NCBI RefSeq assembly: GCF_001659605.2
Contig: NC_035161.2
Span: 39,513,956 to 39,577,955, forward strand
DNA length: 64,000 nt
From: Manihot esculenta
Taxonomy: Eukaryota; Streptophyta; Magnoliopsida; Malpighiales; Euphorbiaceae
Direction of reading: 5' to 3'
Below, one piece after another: positions 1 through 13,474 of this stretch. The notes beneath the pieces are model-generated. The model did no database searches. It saw only the letters and a list, made by a program, of their open reading frames with translations, and was not told where the DNA came from. The position numbers and the translations under genes were made by a program. Position 1 is the stretch's first letter, and every line of letters begins with the position of its first letter.

Positions 1-2971
1 TTAATGGAAGCTCTTGTCAGTTCAGGATTCTTGTAGTACTCGGAAAACAGAGTCTGTCCTCTCACGCATATCTCACCACATGATGGATTCCCAAGCGGAT
101 TGTAGCCCATCTCTGGAACCTCCTCCAGTCGGATCTCATTATATAAACCCAGAGATCCAACAGAACCCATCATGCACATTTCATCTGGAAAGCTAATGGT
201 GATTGGTCCACAGGTTTCTGTCAACCCTGGGTGCCCACACCAGCAGAAAGGATGAACACATTAGCTAAGAGAATCGTTTCATCTCACTTGTAAGAAAATC
301 TACATTGTCTGCACATGTTTATTGATTTATAATATTTACCATAGCCTTGAAGCATGAAAGCACAAGTAGTAACCCGTAAGAATTCTTCCACTTCAGGACT
401 TAAAGGTGCACCACCAGACACAATTAATCGAATACGACCGCCTAATTTAGCTTTCACCTAATAAAAAGATTTAAAAAAAAAAAACTGAGAAACCAATGTT
501 GAAAGAATACAGAAAGCAAGTACATGTATGAGCTACCACCTTCCTGAAGGCTAACAAATCTGCCAATGGTGAAGCATATTTCTGCTTGTAACCCCTATTC
601 AGCCAAGCAAGTTTGCTGTGCAAACCAACATAATAAGCACATGGGCATCCATAGTTTTGCAAACCATATCACATTGTTCAAGAAGAAAGATAGAAGGCCA
701 ACTTACTATTTATACAGAGCTTCGAAGATTCGCCGCCTTACAGGATTCAGTTCTTCTAGTGCCTTTTTTATACCTGATACATGGATGAGTTCAAGTCTTC
801 ATAAGAGGTCATTGAAGATCAATTTAAAGTGAACATAATGATAGATGGCCATACCTTCGTGTATTTTTTCAAAGACACGAGGTACACCAGCTAAAAATGT
901 TGGCTTCAACTCCATCAGGTCATCTCTCAGTGCATTCAAATCCTTCAGATTTTCAAACACAGCCTTAGAGCTCTAACATAGCTGGAAATGTAAACCCTTT
1001 AACATGAACTGGTTCAAAGTTCAGACAAAAGAGTCTACCAGCAACTTACCCCATGATAGTAGCCGACAGAAGCACCTTTTCGGAAACAGTATTCCTCAGT
1101 CACACGATCAAGTATATGTGCAAGGGGCAGGAAAGATAGATACACATCATCAGCTGTCATCTATATGAACCCACAAATTTAAATTTAAATTTAACACTTG
1201 TTCACATGATTTGGTGCTATGCTGTTAAGAAATGATAAATCATGTCATGCAAGGCAGTGAGAGATACCTTGTCTTCCATTTGCTCCAAAAATAGATCAAC
1301 TCCTCTGACAAAATTGGATATTGTTTCATGTGTTAAGACAACACCTTTGGGATCTCCACTGGTGCCGCTTGTATACATTATTGTGCAAATGTTGAGAGGC
1401 TGAGGTGGCACTATTTCTGATGGATTCTCTTTCCCCTGATGAATAATATCACTTTCTCTGATTAGCTATAATGAAGATTCATCATGATCCATGATACTGT
1501 CATCTAACGGTTGTGCATGTAACGGTTGTACAAAATAATTTTTCTTAAATCATGACTGATACTAGCATAAATTCACTCGCATCTTAAACAGCTTTATACT
1601 GTGTAGGTGTGCTCGTCACCAGAATAAATTAACAGCAAAGAGAATTCATTTGGGTCATGTATAGGAACTAACCAAGTATAGAAACTCTTCCCATGAGTAT
1701 GCTTTTATCTGCATTTGAGCTGCTTTGTCCTTCTCTTCCTCTGTTAATGAAGTGAAGCAAACAATCACTGCAACCACAATCAACCTTAATTAGTAGGAGC
1801 CGTGAGTCACTTCCAGCAACAGTGAATCAATATTTGTCAATTCATTCTCGCCTTTAAGCCGTGAAGCAGATTCACAATCTGGGTTCAACAACTGCAAAGG
1901 TGAGGTGAATGTACAGCAGTTAGAAATATTAGCTACTTTCATATGCAGGATCAATGGCAGCAGGTAAATTGTTTCTTAAACTTACTTCTTTCACTTTTTT
2001 ATCTTGGATGAAAACAAAATCGATCTCTGCATGGTCTATAATAAAATTGACAGCACGAGGACCTGCATCAAAGACAACTCATTCAATTTAACTCCAAAAT
2101 CATTTTGCTGCTAAGGGATAATGAAGATTTATACATTAGAAATTGCTAACATTCCAAAAAGCACATGCTTACCAAGTGTATCATAAAGAGGCACACAAAC
2201 CAAGCTGTGGCCACTGCAAGCCTATACAAAACCATTAAGATTTTTTTTTTATTTAAAAAAAAAAGAAAAGAAAAATAAGCTTCAATCGAATGTTAATACA
2301 TGAGGAAGAAGATGTTTCTAAACAGACCTCCATAGCCACAATCCATTGAGGACAATTTGCTCCGTAAATTCCAACACGGCATCCCTGCAGTATTGCAAAA
2401 ACCAACAACAAATCCATTGCCAATTCTTCATATCAATCCAAAGTCAAGAACAGAACTAGTGAACACATATATACACTTACAGTTTTAGCTCCATTTGCTC
2501 TTAATGCAGAACCAATCTGCAAAACTTCTTCATACACTTCCTTGTAAGTCTTCCAGACATAAGGTCCCACCTATTCAAAATTGAAGGCAAGCTATCAGAA
2601 ACCGCTCAAGCTGCTGAATCCACATTAAGTTAGTTTCAGCTATAAATTTACCTTCCCATCTACAAAGTTACGCCAACCAAGCATCTTATTTCCAGGATGC
2701 TTCTTTACAGATACGCTGAAAACACAAAGGCAATATATTTAATATCGTGAAAGATGAAATATCCATGCATGGCTTCGTAGAAATTCCATAGAGAATTTAA
2801 AGAAAAAGAAAGCAAACTCAGTTACCTGAAAATATCCCATGCAGTGATCATATCAGAATCAAGTGGAGGAAATCCATCTTTTGATAGTACGTTACGATAA
2901 ACAGGACCAACGGAAGGATTCCCATCTTTTCCTTCCTTTCCTTCCTCGACCTGAGCTAAGAAAGTCTTCAT
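1..2971 (-). CDS. LACS1: Long-chain acyl-CoA synthetase, LACS1/CER8-like (3' part off window)
   Basis: Activates long and very-long-chain fatty acids to acyl-CoA; the Arabidopsis relative LACS1 acts at the ER in cuticular wax and cutin synthesis. Fifteen exons keep a consistent phase and give about 490 residues: 2826-2971, 2652-2715, 2481-2570, 2328-2384, 2173-2221, 1986-2062, 1852-1891, 1673-1767, 1268-1435, 1050-1160, 855-942, 707-773, 540-615, 340-457 and 1-226. The N-terminus (MKTFLAQVEEGKEG) and PSVGPVYRN match LACS1 closely. The AMP-binding P-loop TSGTSGDPKG lies in exon 9, the AGVPRVFEKIHEG segment in exon 11, and GYGLTET in exons 14-15. The start chosen is the ATG at 2971; an in-frame codon further up lacks family similarity. 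Against the usual ~660 residues, about 170 C-terminal residues (hinge and lid) lie beyond base 1. Intron 7 (1768-1851) appears to use a GC donor. Confidence 0.93.
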
Positions 2972-5900
2972 TTTGTTTTGTTTTGTTGAGGAACCTGCTA
3001 TTTGCAAATGGTCTCTCAGACATATATACACACCCAAGAATAAGGACTTGAGAAAGTAGAAGTGAAGATCTTAGTTAGTTGATGAAGCATTTAATGATTC
3101 AAGTTAGCGGTTGATTACAACCAAGTCTTATAAAAGTCATCGACTACTTTAGTTTCCATGATCAGAGAGAAATAGTCTTGAAATCAAGTATTAATACTCC
3201 ATTTTAGGAGTTTTTTTTTTCTTTTTTTAATAAGTGACGATTTATAATTTGAACTTTATTAAATATTAATTAAGTTTATTTTATGGATGATATAGTTTTT
3301 ATCTTTATTTTTGTTAAAACTTAATATATTAATTGCTTTTTTAAATTTGGGTAAAAAATTTTAAATGACAAATAAAAAAAATAGAGGTAGCCTTGCTGAA
3401 AAGACATTAAGAAATCTACCTCTATTCACTTTTGTCTATAAATATTAATTAATTTGTTCAATTCTATTATTGCCTATCTGAAAACTGTAATTATTTTTAT
3501 AAATTATTAAAAATCTATTTTATCATTTCTCTTTCTCTCCATTAATTATTTCGCTTTCTAAAACTAGATTAATAATGGAGAGCATATTATTGAGATTCAA
3601 TTAATTAAGATAGATAAAAAATAGTTTGATTAAATTAGGGGATAATTTGATATAATTTAAGTAATTTAATTATTATTTTAACAGTTAAATAAAAAGTTAA
3701 AACGCAGATAAAAGTGAGCAGAAGAAATATATATAAAATTATTAGTAAATTAAATTTAATAACTTGAAAAAGAAGAAAAAAATTGACATGGAGCAGAAAT
3801 CTGAAAATAAAAGCAAAGCAAGGCAGCTGCTAGAAAGGAAAGCTAAAACCAAGTAAATTAGAGCCAGCAATAAATTTGTATTTTTTTTTTTTTAAATGAG
3901 AATTTGGATCACACATTTATTCAAATACACTGTTAAGTCTGAATGCATATATTTATATATTCTAAACAAGCTAAACTTTGGGGGGAAAAAATTGTAATTT
4001 AAAGAAAGTGGGACTGGGAGTGGGAAGCTTGCTGAGGGTGAGGGAACCAATAATATTATTGCCATTGAATTTATGAGAAATAGAAATGAGAGAGAAGATG
4101 GTATTGAATGTGTTAGATGAGAAAGTTAATGTGCTGTCCTTTTTTAGTTAACTTTAAAAAATAAAAACTTTTTTTTTTTTTTAAGTTTGCTAGAGACTCT
4201 TTAGGATCTAATCTTTTTTCTTGGTTGGAGAAATAATTTTAAATTTTGGTATACAGAATGTAATAAGATAATAATTTGAATTTCTCTCTAGATTGAAGTT
4301 CTCTCTCGAATCAATGGAGTTTCTCAAGGGGTTCCTAGAGTAGTCTCCTCTGCTCTCCTGACAGAAGAGGGTGGCTGCTGAGCTTAGTAATTTATTTGTA
4401 GAGTTTCTGTTTTCTCGTCTCCAGATCTATGGGTTTCTATGGATTTTTTTGGATAATCTGATGCTTGTTAAATTTTGTAGGTTTATCTTACTGTAAGAAA
4501 AGTGGCTTCGGGAGGATCTCTACAGGAAAATGTCTTCGAGGGCATGTTGTCGGTTGGTAGGCGCAATCTTGGCTATAAGAAATTGAGAAGTTAGATTCTC
4601 TATTTTCCTCTCTCCTGAAGCTGTATAAGAGTTTTACTAAATTCTCCTGTGGTGTTGTTTTCAGCTTTGCATGTCTCTTGGGACGATGTCTTTCTAGCTC
4701 CCATAAGGGAGAAGTGCTTGTTTGGTTCTTCTTCTCCGTTAGCAAGGCGGAGTACCTAAGTTGATTTATTTGTGAGTTGGGCTTCACATCTGGGCCTTTA
4801 AGGCTCCCTTATATTGAGGCCTTCAAAAAAAAAAACACATTTGCAAGTATTTAAGTAAAGCACTGGAATCAATGATTACTCCGTCCCGTTTCGGAATAGA
4901 GAAAAAGGGTAGGTTACAATGTAGCTTCTTCGTTTATTTGGTTATTTCCGCTCCTGTTCCTTAATTTATTTCCTTCTGGCTGGTGGTGGTTGTATTCGTC
5001 CTAATGATGGCTGAGCGACCTAGTGATCACTCATTAAATAAATTGCATACAATATAACTTGTGGTTATAGTCGTGGGGCTTAATGCTATAAGAAGTTAGG
5101 TGGCCTTATTTATGATACTTGACACCAACTTCATTGATTTAGAAAGCTATGTTGAATTTACTAGGCCAGACCCACTACATTATCATCTCCGGGACATTTT
5201 ATCGAACAGTTGTTGTAAGTGTAGGTTCGCATCTAGCAAAAGTACTCTTCCTTCAGCGAAGAAGTGTTTTTGGACGTACCATTTTGCTGACATTGGCATT
5301 AGCTAAGTTACTAATTATTTATTTGGAGAGATTTAGCAAGATAATTTCGGGTGTCTGAGTCTAACATGAGTATCCTTCACTTTGCAGCTCATGAATGGCA
5401 AAATCCCGATGTCCAAGTCTGACGAGGAAACAACTCTACGGTGGCGTTTTAGTAAAGGCCACGCAAGTTCACAAGTGTAACTGTGTAAACAGAGATGAAG
5501 TTATTGTATTTGTAAAGCCGACGCCATTTACCAGTCCTGTCCAAGTTATTTGAACCTCTTCTTTTTCTAGTAAAAAATTTAATCTACGAGGGTAATTGCA
5601 TCTCAATAGTATTGGTATCTCGCATTTGAACCCAGTTGACTTGATTTGATACTTTAGATATGTTAGTCTGAATGTGTTTTTTAGGCAGGCAGGCTTGCTT
5701 CGATGGATCACCCTCTGCTTTAGCCCGAGGATTTTCGAATGGTGAGTTGGGCCCTAGTAAATTGGATTAGTGAAGCCTTTTTCCTCTTCTATTTTGGGTT
5801 TAATGAACTTTTATCTCTGGAATTGTAGGTCCCTCTCGTTATCATATGGGAAGTTTTTCCGACTAGTCATTGAAAGTTAGCTTTGAAACCTCGAGGGAGA

Positions 5901-6257
5901 AAGGGTAAGCACATAAAGCTATAAATCACACGTGCCATAGGCAGGCATGATCAAGTTAAACTACCTATTTCCTACCACCAACAATGATCTAATCAAGTGC
6001 ATTCTTATCATTCCAGTGATCAAATTTCATTCCCATTCCTTTTAAGACTCCAAACCAGCTCGTCACCAACCATACAACATCATCTTTAGGTCTTAGGATC
6101 AGATGTCTAATTACATAAACACAGAAGATGCTAGTCTAAATATACATGCATTTTCATGACTTCTAAATCTGAAGCACAAATGTCAGCAACTTTGAACGGT
6201 CAGCTGCACCTACATATTCACATCTACATGCAAGACAGAGTGAGGTTTCCCAGAACA
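2972..6257. other. Intergenic region between LACS1 5' end and DUF724 3' end
   Basis: No gene is supported here. About 3060-4260 is AT-rich with short homopolymer runs. About 4290-4835 is less AT-rich and ends in an A run after GAGGCCTTC, which may be a retroposon fragment (listed separately). About 4860-5900 is moderate-GC sequence with only short open frames, none recognisable. The 3' UTR of the DUF724 gene probably occupies part of 6050-6257. Confidence 0.6.
4290..4835 (+). mobile_element. Possible 3'-truncated LINE/SINE-type retroposon remnant
   Basis: About 540 bases of more balanced composition sit in AT-rich DNA and finish with GAGGCCTTC followed by eleven A residues (about 4825-4836), the look of a target-primed retroposon 3' end. 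No reverse-transcriptase frame and no clear target-site duplication were seen, so this rests only on composition and the oligo-A tail. Ordinary unique sequence is an alternative. Confidence 0.25.
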
Positions 6258-9200
6258 TCAGGTCAATTTCCAAGGGGCACTAGCAATTCTTTGAAAACTA
6301 TACCGGGCATCTGTGATAAGTTCGCTCACAGAATTCATGTGAGACTGCAACCCGGACAACTCGAGATCCTCAGTCTCCATCTTTGACTTGCATGCAACAA
6401 GTTCTTCTTGCAACTCAAGTATCTTCTTTTCAACATCACTTATCTTTGCGTCCAGTTTTCTTTTCTCATCAGTATGCTCTCTTATCTGCCTCCCAACATC
6501 TCTTAATTCATGCAGAAGCTCTTCTTTCCCATTTTTAACTGAGAGCAATTCATTTACACGGTTCTGTGGTACGGTTACATCAAATCCATGCTTCTCCAAA
6601 TCACAAAGACTTTCCAATGTACTCTCCAATATGCTTCTAGAATCATCAAATTGCAGTGATGTTATCTTCTCAAACAAGCTCGCAAAAGTTACCATAATAC
6701 CAATGGCTGATCCTTCACGATACTCCTCTTTACAATCAGCCAAAGGTTGAAAATGAGGCTTTTGTGGCATGATTTGAAATACTTCCATAGATTCAATTGT
6801 TTTCCAAACCAGTGACCTCTTAACAAAAGGCAAACACTGGTTTCCATCAGGTGTGCTGTCATCTTGTGCATCAATTGCTAGATCAACATGTCTTCCTCTC
6901 GTCTCATTCCATCCGTTAGAAGGCCTTCCAGAAGATGAGCCTGAGCACACAACAACCAGTCAAACAAATGGCTATGACACAGTATATTCAAAGGGACTAA
7001 AACAACTTACGCAATTCTTCAGCAGTTGCAGAAGAATGCACTCCCCCAATCCACGTTGATAGAGGTTGATCATCGTCAATGGCATTATTTGATACAGTGG
7101 CAATGGCCATTTGAACTTCTTTAGCCGTGCAACCTGTCTCAGAAACTTCAGCTGTTTTCTCTCTAAAAGCAGCTCGAGAAACTACAAAGATACAAAAGAG
7201 CTTTAGTTCCTGATAAAATAGTTCACACATGCAAACATGCATGTACCGAGACTTTCTTGCTTCAATTTGTCTCTCAATGTAAAGTCTGGGAAAGAAACTT
7301 GGGGAGAGAACATGTTGGAGGAACATCAGCATATTGCTCATCTTCTCATGGTAGCATCCCTTTTTGAGAATTTCTTTCAGATGTACAAGCAATAATACAT
7401 AATGCACTTTCAACATAATATTCTTTGATTTATATATTTTTCTTGAACAAAAGAAAGAACAGATTTAAATGTGATTGTGCTGCCAGGAATGCAAAATATA
7501 ATCTAGCTTCTTAGCTTATTACAGTAACTGCAGGAATGCAAAATATAATCTTTTAGGAAGGCATTTTCCTTATAAAACATAATTTATTAGGTTTTAAACT
7601 CCTCGTACCTGTAGACTCCATCCCTGTCTGCATTGGCATTTCAAAATCATTGGTTGTATGATCTTTTACAACTACTTCATTAGAAATATCTTGAACGCCA
7701 TGTTCCTCCTTACCTACAACATAAATATGTGTTTATCTTAAAAACAAATACAAATACCAGCTAATGGTTGGGGTTTGAGATTTTCTCTACCAGCCTCAGA
7801 AGCCTTTGGGCTAACAACTACTAGTTTGCGCGGTCTTCCTCTCTTTCTTCGTTGACTGCTTCCCCCATATAAAAGCTGTTCGAGTACCTAAAGGAGAAAC
7901 AACAAATATTGAAAGCTGACACTATCTAGTCAAGGAACAAACAAAATAATATGATACTGACCAAGCTTACAGTATCAGCCAGTGACATATGACAAGGATG
8001 GTTGAGGAAAACCAGGGGAAGGCATTCCTCATCAAATTGAGAATGAAACAAATAAAAAACATGAAACTGGGTATTTGACCTTTGCAAAAATATTGCCAGC
8101 ATTTTTTGGAATCTAAACAACATAACTGGTTCATTTTTACACCAAGTGGCTAGGACTGAGCATACAACGGTTATAACCAAAGAACCGAACCAAACTAATT
8201 TAATTCATTTTTTCAGTTCTATTCAATTTTGGTTTGGTTTTTTAGCATACAACAGTTATAACCAAAGAAATTCTGTTATTCTGTTCGGTTGCAATTTTTA
8301 GTGAAAAAACCAAACCGATTTTTACAAAATGTTGCATTTTGATGTTTGTAAATATATACATATAAAGGAACTCTAATATCCTAAACACAATAAGGCAGCC
8401 AACCAATTTTCTATCTGTGCCTCATCACGCAGCCTCCTCTCCTCCTTTCGCAATCTTAGCCAATAGTTGCAAATCTAGCATTCCATCTCCAGCGCCCATC
8501 GATCCTACATTCTCAATCATGGAGTCTTGGTTACAATCTCCCTCCATTCTCAGTCTCAGCAAGCAGCCGCAGGGCCACATCACACCTTAAATCCTCATCA
8601 GTAACTCAATCTTGCCACAAGTCTGCATTGCACCTCAAATCCTCATGGGCAACAACTCGCTCTGTCACTCGTTATAGACATGTCAGGACTTGTGATAGAT
8701 TTGCCTTGGATGTGGATATAATATTTGATTTTGATATCCAAAAGCTAAGCAATCTAGCAATTTCACTCTAATTAGTTATAGCTATTTTACAATCTTTCAA
8801 AAGTATATTTTTTCAACTTTGACTGCTTATCGTGGCAGTTGCTTCATTCTTTTCCTTAAAACAAACCTTGACTATCTAAAGTAGGAATGTGCAAAGGAAT
8901 TTGCTTACCATGACCTTGCCTCCTACTGAATCATTTAAATTCTTCTTCTGATCTCTCATATGCTTGAGTGTTTCCTCACCAGAAAGCTTAGAAGGATAAT
9001 TGAGTCGCGAACTACTCCTTTCCCTAGCTTCTAATGCTATGACAACAGGGATTCCAACTTCTTTCAATTTATACTCACTTTCATTGATGTTTCGAGTAGC
9101 AGTATCCACTGCATTATGAAAATTATTTCATATGAATTTCCTTTAAATAAAAGAAATAAGCATGGAAAACAACATATTAGTGATTGCAGAGCAACATAGC

Positions 9201-12200
9201 ACAATACCTGCTGCTGAAACCTGTGGACTTCCAAATGGCGATTTAGTATGTCTACCTTTCCTTGTCACAATGTTCACTTTCTGGCAGTCTACTTCAGCAA
9301 CTTTCTGCCGCTTACTCTTCTGCATGAGTAATGAAAATATGACTAGAAAATCAAATATTGGAAAACCTCCTATAGGAATAATAGGTTATATTACAAATAA
9401 AACTTCATACTTTAACTAAATGCTCATATTCCCCAAAGAAAGCTGATAGGGAAAAAAATGCTATTTAACTGAAGACTATTAAATAAACTAAATATGAGAA
9501 ATATATTCAGAAAATTATTTTTAAAAAAACTCAGTTGAGCATAATGACAAATAGGACAAAAATGAGATTGGAGACCCAGAAAAGAAGAACGAGCCAACTC
9601 AAATTCATGATTCTTTAGGGTTTCATTGAATTGAAAAAAAAATTTTAAAAAAATAGAAAATAGAAAATAATCTACAGTTGACACTTCTATTATCTGTGAA
9701 ATAACTTCAATACAATAGCAAATAGGAGTAACCTGAGATGAGGCACGAAATAAGCTAAAATATATGCAGACAAGCATAATAACAAATCACAATCAAATTC
9801 AAAATTGATAGGATAATATTGATTTAAAATTTTGACAAAACTTGAAATCAATAAAAAGAATTCATGAATTAAAATCTCATATTGAACTGCATGACTAAAA
9901 AATTTAAAAAATAAAGTACAAGGTAACCAAAATATTACACATTAAGATTTGATTCGCACTACGCAAGCTCAACTTAAGCATGAATTAAAGAATATTTAAA
10001 AAGAAATAATATATTTGGAGAAGGAAATACACACACAGGTGGTTATGAGCTTTTCAGATAGCAAAAGCAGTGAAGCATACCTTTGGTAGCTCTTTAATAC
10101 GAATAAGGACTCCATTAGCTTTGGGATCAACCTGCAACCTCAAAGTTTATTCCAGCAGGCACAACCAACACAACGTGAATCAAATCTATTGCTCTACTTA
10201 CATGTTTCTTTGGATCAGAGTTGGCTGTACAAGCCAACTGAAAACGTTGAAAGCTTGCATTAGAAGTATGGGATTTAGAAATAAATGGACTCAAGTGAAG
10301 AAATACAACTCACAGCGGTCTTTCCTGTAACAGGGCTGTCAGTTTTTGCCACAGCCTGATCACCAATCATGGTTTTTTTGTATCTGGTTATTTTGCTTCG
10401 AGTTCTTGGAGTGACTAAACCACGAAGAGTTTCTCCAGTTGATATTTCAATTGGCATCTTCATTAATGGCAATGTTGTAACTGATAATGGGACATCTACA
10501 TCTATTGTTGACTTTTTGGACGGACATGAATGCACACCAGTACCATTAGGAGCTGCGAGCTTTACCTTCTTGCTTGGAGGCAACACATGAGAAGGTGATT
10601 TTTCATTACAATGAACTGTATGCTCCATACTCCCTATGCTTGCAGAACAAGGTGCTTTCTCTTCATTCTTGCGCTCAATAGACATGTCAGGACTGTCAAC
10701 GCAGGTTTCAGCATTACCCAACAGTTCGGTACTATCAGAAGCAATCATGACGTCCTGAAACAAAACTTGTTAGTTAACTTACAGACAAAGGAAATTCAAC
10801 ATCTTTTGCTTCCAATTGTAAATGCTGGGGAGCTTCTAAAGTAAACAGGTAGAAATATCCCTAAATACCAAGGCAAAAGAAAAGATGGCATGACTAACCA
10901 TGTACACCTCTTCGGTCTTAGCCATTGCCCACATGAAAAGCCCAACACAACATTTTGTCACATTCCAAATGTTTTAATAGCATTATACAATTTCACGTTA
11001 AAACTACAAAAAAGAAACTGCAAAATAGAAGTTTGTTGCAAGAGATATACTAAGTAATGTATCTATGTGAAATGAGCATTAAATACAGATATGACTACAC
11101 CGTACTAGATAAAGTTTTTTTCCATAAGGTAATGAATGAAGCAACAAGAAAGAAAGCATGATCAAGGGAAGTAACAGTTTTGCTCTTAAGGCTCAGTCAA
11201 ACAGCAATTTGATCAACTTGTAACCTTATCCTTTATTCCAATTTGCCTTGGACATTTAAAGTGTCTTGCAATGTCCTAATTACTGATAAAAAGCTGAAAC
11301 CACAAGAAATCAAAATTACGCTTCCAAAAACTGTTACTGCGAGATCTAAACAAAATGAGCAGTTGCTACATGGGATTATCATCATCAGCTGTAGAACTGC
11401 AGATGCATATCCAATACCATTATTTTATTATACATGATTCTTGTCACTAATAAAAAACACAAACAGAATAACAACAATGACCAAATTGAAAATGCAAGTA
11501 CTAATATAAAAGATATTGAGCAGGTCCAGTGCCATTAATCCTAAGCAGATTTCTGATGGGACATTATTCAATTTATGGCCATTTGCCAATACTTTATCAT
11601 GACCACCACAAAATGTGAACAAGGATCAACTTCTTTTTCTTAGTTTTTTGCTATATTATACAAAAACCTTGAAAAGCTCATTCATAATGGAAAGCTAAAC
11701 CCACAATACAGGAAACCTCAAACACCAAAAGTATACCTTCATTTTACAAATCCATTGGCCATCCTTCCACTCCGCATAAGGCCTTATTTCTGAGTGATTG
11801 AGTTCCTTGTCCTCATTTCCCTGCTTAAAAAAGACAGTGTACCTCCTCCCAGAAAGAAGTTTAGTAATCAAACCAGCCCGCCATCCATAGTCATATACTG
11901 CGTCCACCTTTTCCAGTAACTCAAAGTTCCTGTCTGCATAACGAGGAGGAATGGGGCGAATGTGGAAGGAATCCACAACAACTTTTACACCAGCTTCATC
12001 ACTATTATTTTGGCTTTGATACTTCACCAAGACAGTGTTATCCCCATTTTCCTTAATAACAACTGCAGGGAACCAAACATCACGTACATTTTCTTTGTCA
12101 ATATTCACTTCTACTGCTGTGCCGGAGCTGAAAGCAGACCCTGCCTTTTGCTTTAAAAATCAAATTGTAAAACTAAATTATTCATAAGGCACAAGCCAGC

Positions 12201-13474
12201 TATTATATTTCTTTAACTGTCTATGATATAGAAAGAATACTGTAAAATTACAGCCAGTGATGGCATGACAAACATCAAAGAAGATGAATATAGTTGAATG
12301 AATATTAAAAAAGTGCACATGATTCTGTAAACAACTATACTTCAATTGGAAGTCACTATTGTGAAATCTAAATAACTTCATTCAGGATAGGCCAGGCTGT
12401 GGTATAAAGAAAGCATTAAGTGGGTACTACATGTGATTCAGCCATTCAGGGAATAATATCATTCAGTATAAATAAAGCATTAAGTGGGTACTACATGTGA
12501 CAAAGGGAAATAATATCATTCAGTTCACTATAAGGCAATTCAAGATACGAATAGCTGAAATAATTAACTGCAACTAGCTAGACAAGCTGAAATCGAGTAG
12601 AGGGACAAAGAATTTGGCAAATATACAAGGACTTGCGCAGTCGTCTTAGAGCTAAGTCCAGACAGTAATGTAAGAGGCAGCGCTAGAAGCCAACTATGAT
12701 GGGTAAATTAGGATAGAGAGAAAACTTGAAACAAAGCAATAAAAGCACTTTAGATTATAAACACCATATCAGGTTTGTGGATGCGAATCAAAATTACTTA
12801 AAAGAGAAAACTTTGATTAACAAATCATCGCGTCACTTTTGCATTAAACAAAAAAAAACAATAGTACAACGCTGTTTACACATGCAACACTGAAAACAAT
12901 ACCACGATACGCATCTCATTTACAAATAAAACAAGCCCGCGAGGGGCCAGAAAGCCCCATATTAGCTACACCGGCGTACCTGCTTCTCGGCTGGAACCCA
13001 GTTACCATCAACCCATTTCCAGTGAGCCCTCAAATCTTTACCATCAAAATCAATCACATCCGGTGGATTATCAAAACAAACCCTATACCTAGAAGGCTCT
13101 AAAACCTTCCTCACAATGCCAGTCCACCAACCATCCCTATACCTGGCATCAACAACATCGTTCTCCTGAAAAACCAGGGGACCGGAATCTGAATCCACTG
13201 GAGGCAGAGGTCTTATGTACCGAGGATCCACAAACTCGGTCAGAGGAGTTGAGCCATCCTCGACAACCAAAGTCTTGTACTCAACCATGACCTTTTTCCT
13301 CTTCTTGGAAGCGGATTTGGGTGGCGACTCCAAAACTGTGGCCACGTACCATGCGTCTCCAAACCCATCTTCGTCGCTTCTCACTTCCACCTCTTGACCT
13401 TTGATGACGGTGAAGCTAGATTGGACGTTGTTGTGGGGATTTTGGGGCTGGGAATCAGAGTCCAATCCCATCAT
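6258..13474 (-). CDS. Agenet- and DUF724-domain protein (AtDUF724-6/7-like)
   Basis: Eleven exons in consistent phase encode 932 residues: 12980-13474, 11737-12144, 10314-10754, 10202-10237, 10081-10131, 9208-9319, 8909-9108, 7791-7887, 7609-7713, 7011-7181 and 6258-6940. Exon 1 holds two Agenet modules (start near FTVIKGQEVEVRSDEDGFGD; second with DGWWTGIVRKVLEPSRYRV), exon 2 two more (DVWFPAVVIKENGDNTVLVKY; DYGWRAGLITKLLSGRRYTV). Agenet modules are Tudor-like and often read methylated histones. Exon 8 carries a basic AT-hook-like KRGRPRK. The last exon is the DUF724 domain: a conserved start (LPFVKRSLVWKTIESMEVF) followed by a long coiled coil rich in E, K, R and L, ending SAPWKLT. The start is either of two adjacent ATGs at 13474/13471. 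Function in plants is poorly defined; a nuclear chromatin role is inference. The adjacency to LACS1 matches Arabidopsis. Confidence 0.92.
8158..8345. repeat. Duplicated AACCGAACC-rich motif inside DUF724 intron 7
   Basis: Two near-identical 27-base stretches (AGCATACAACGGTTATAACC.. and AGCATACAACAGTTATAACC..) start at about 8158 and 8243, with several GGTTTGGTTT / AACCGAACC runs around them. This kind of GGTTCGGTT-type low-complexity block is common in dispersed non-coding plant repeats. It lies wholly within an intron (7888-8908). Confidence 0.5.
12411..12524. repeat. ~65-bp tandem duplication in DUF724 intron 1
   Basis: AGCATTAAGTGGGTACTACA.. occurs at about 12411 and again at about 12476, each followed by AATAATATCATTCAG (about 12451 and 12510). 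This is a two-copy imperfect tandem duplication inside the first intron with no effect on the reading frame. Confidence 0.7.

Noticed and set aside
4488..4787. Minus-strand 99-codon open frame
   Set aside because: Lies antisense in the possible retroposon fragment and resembles no protein I know.
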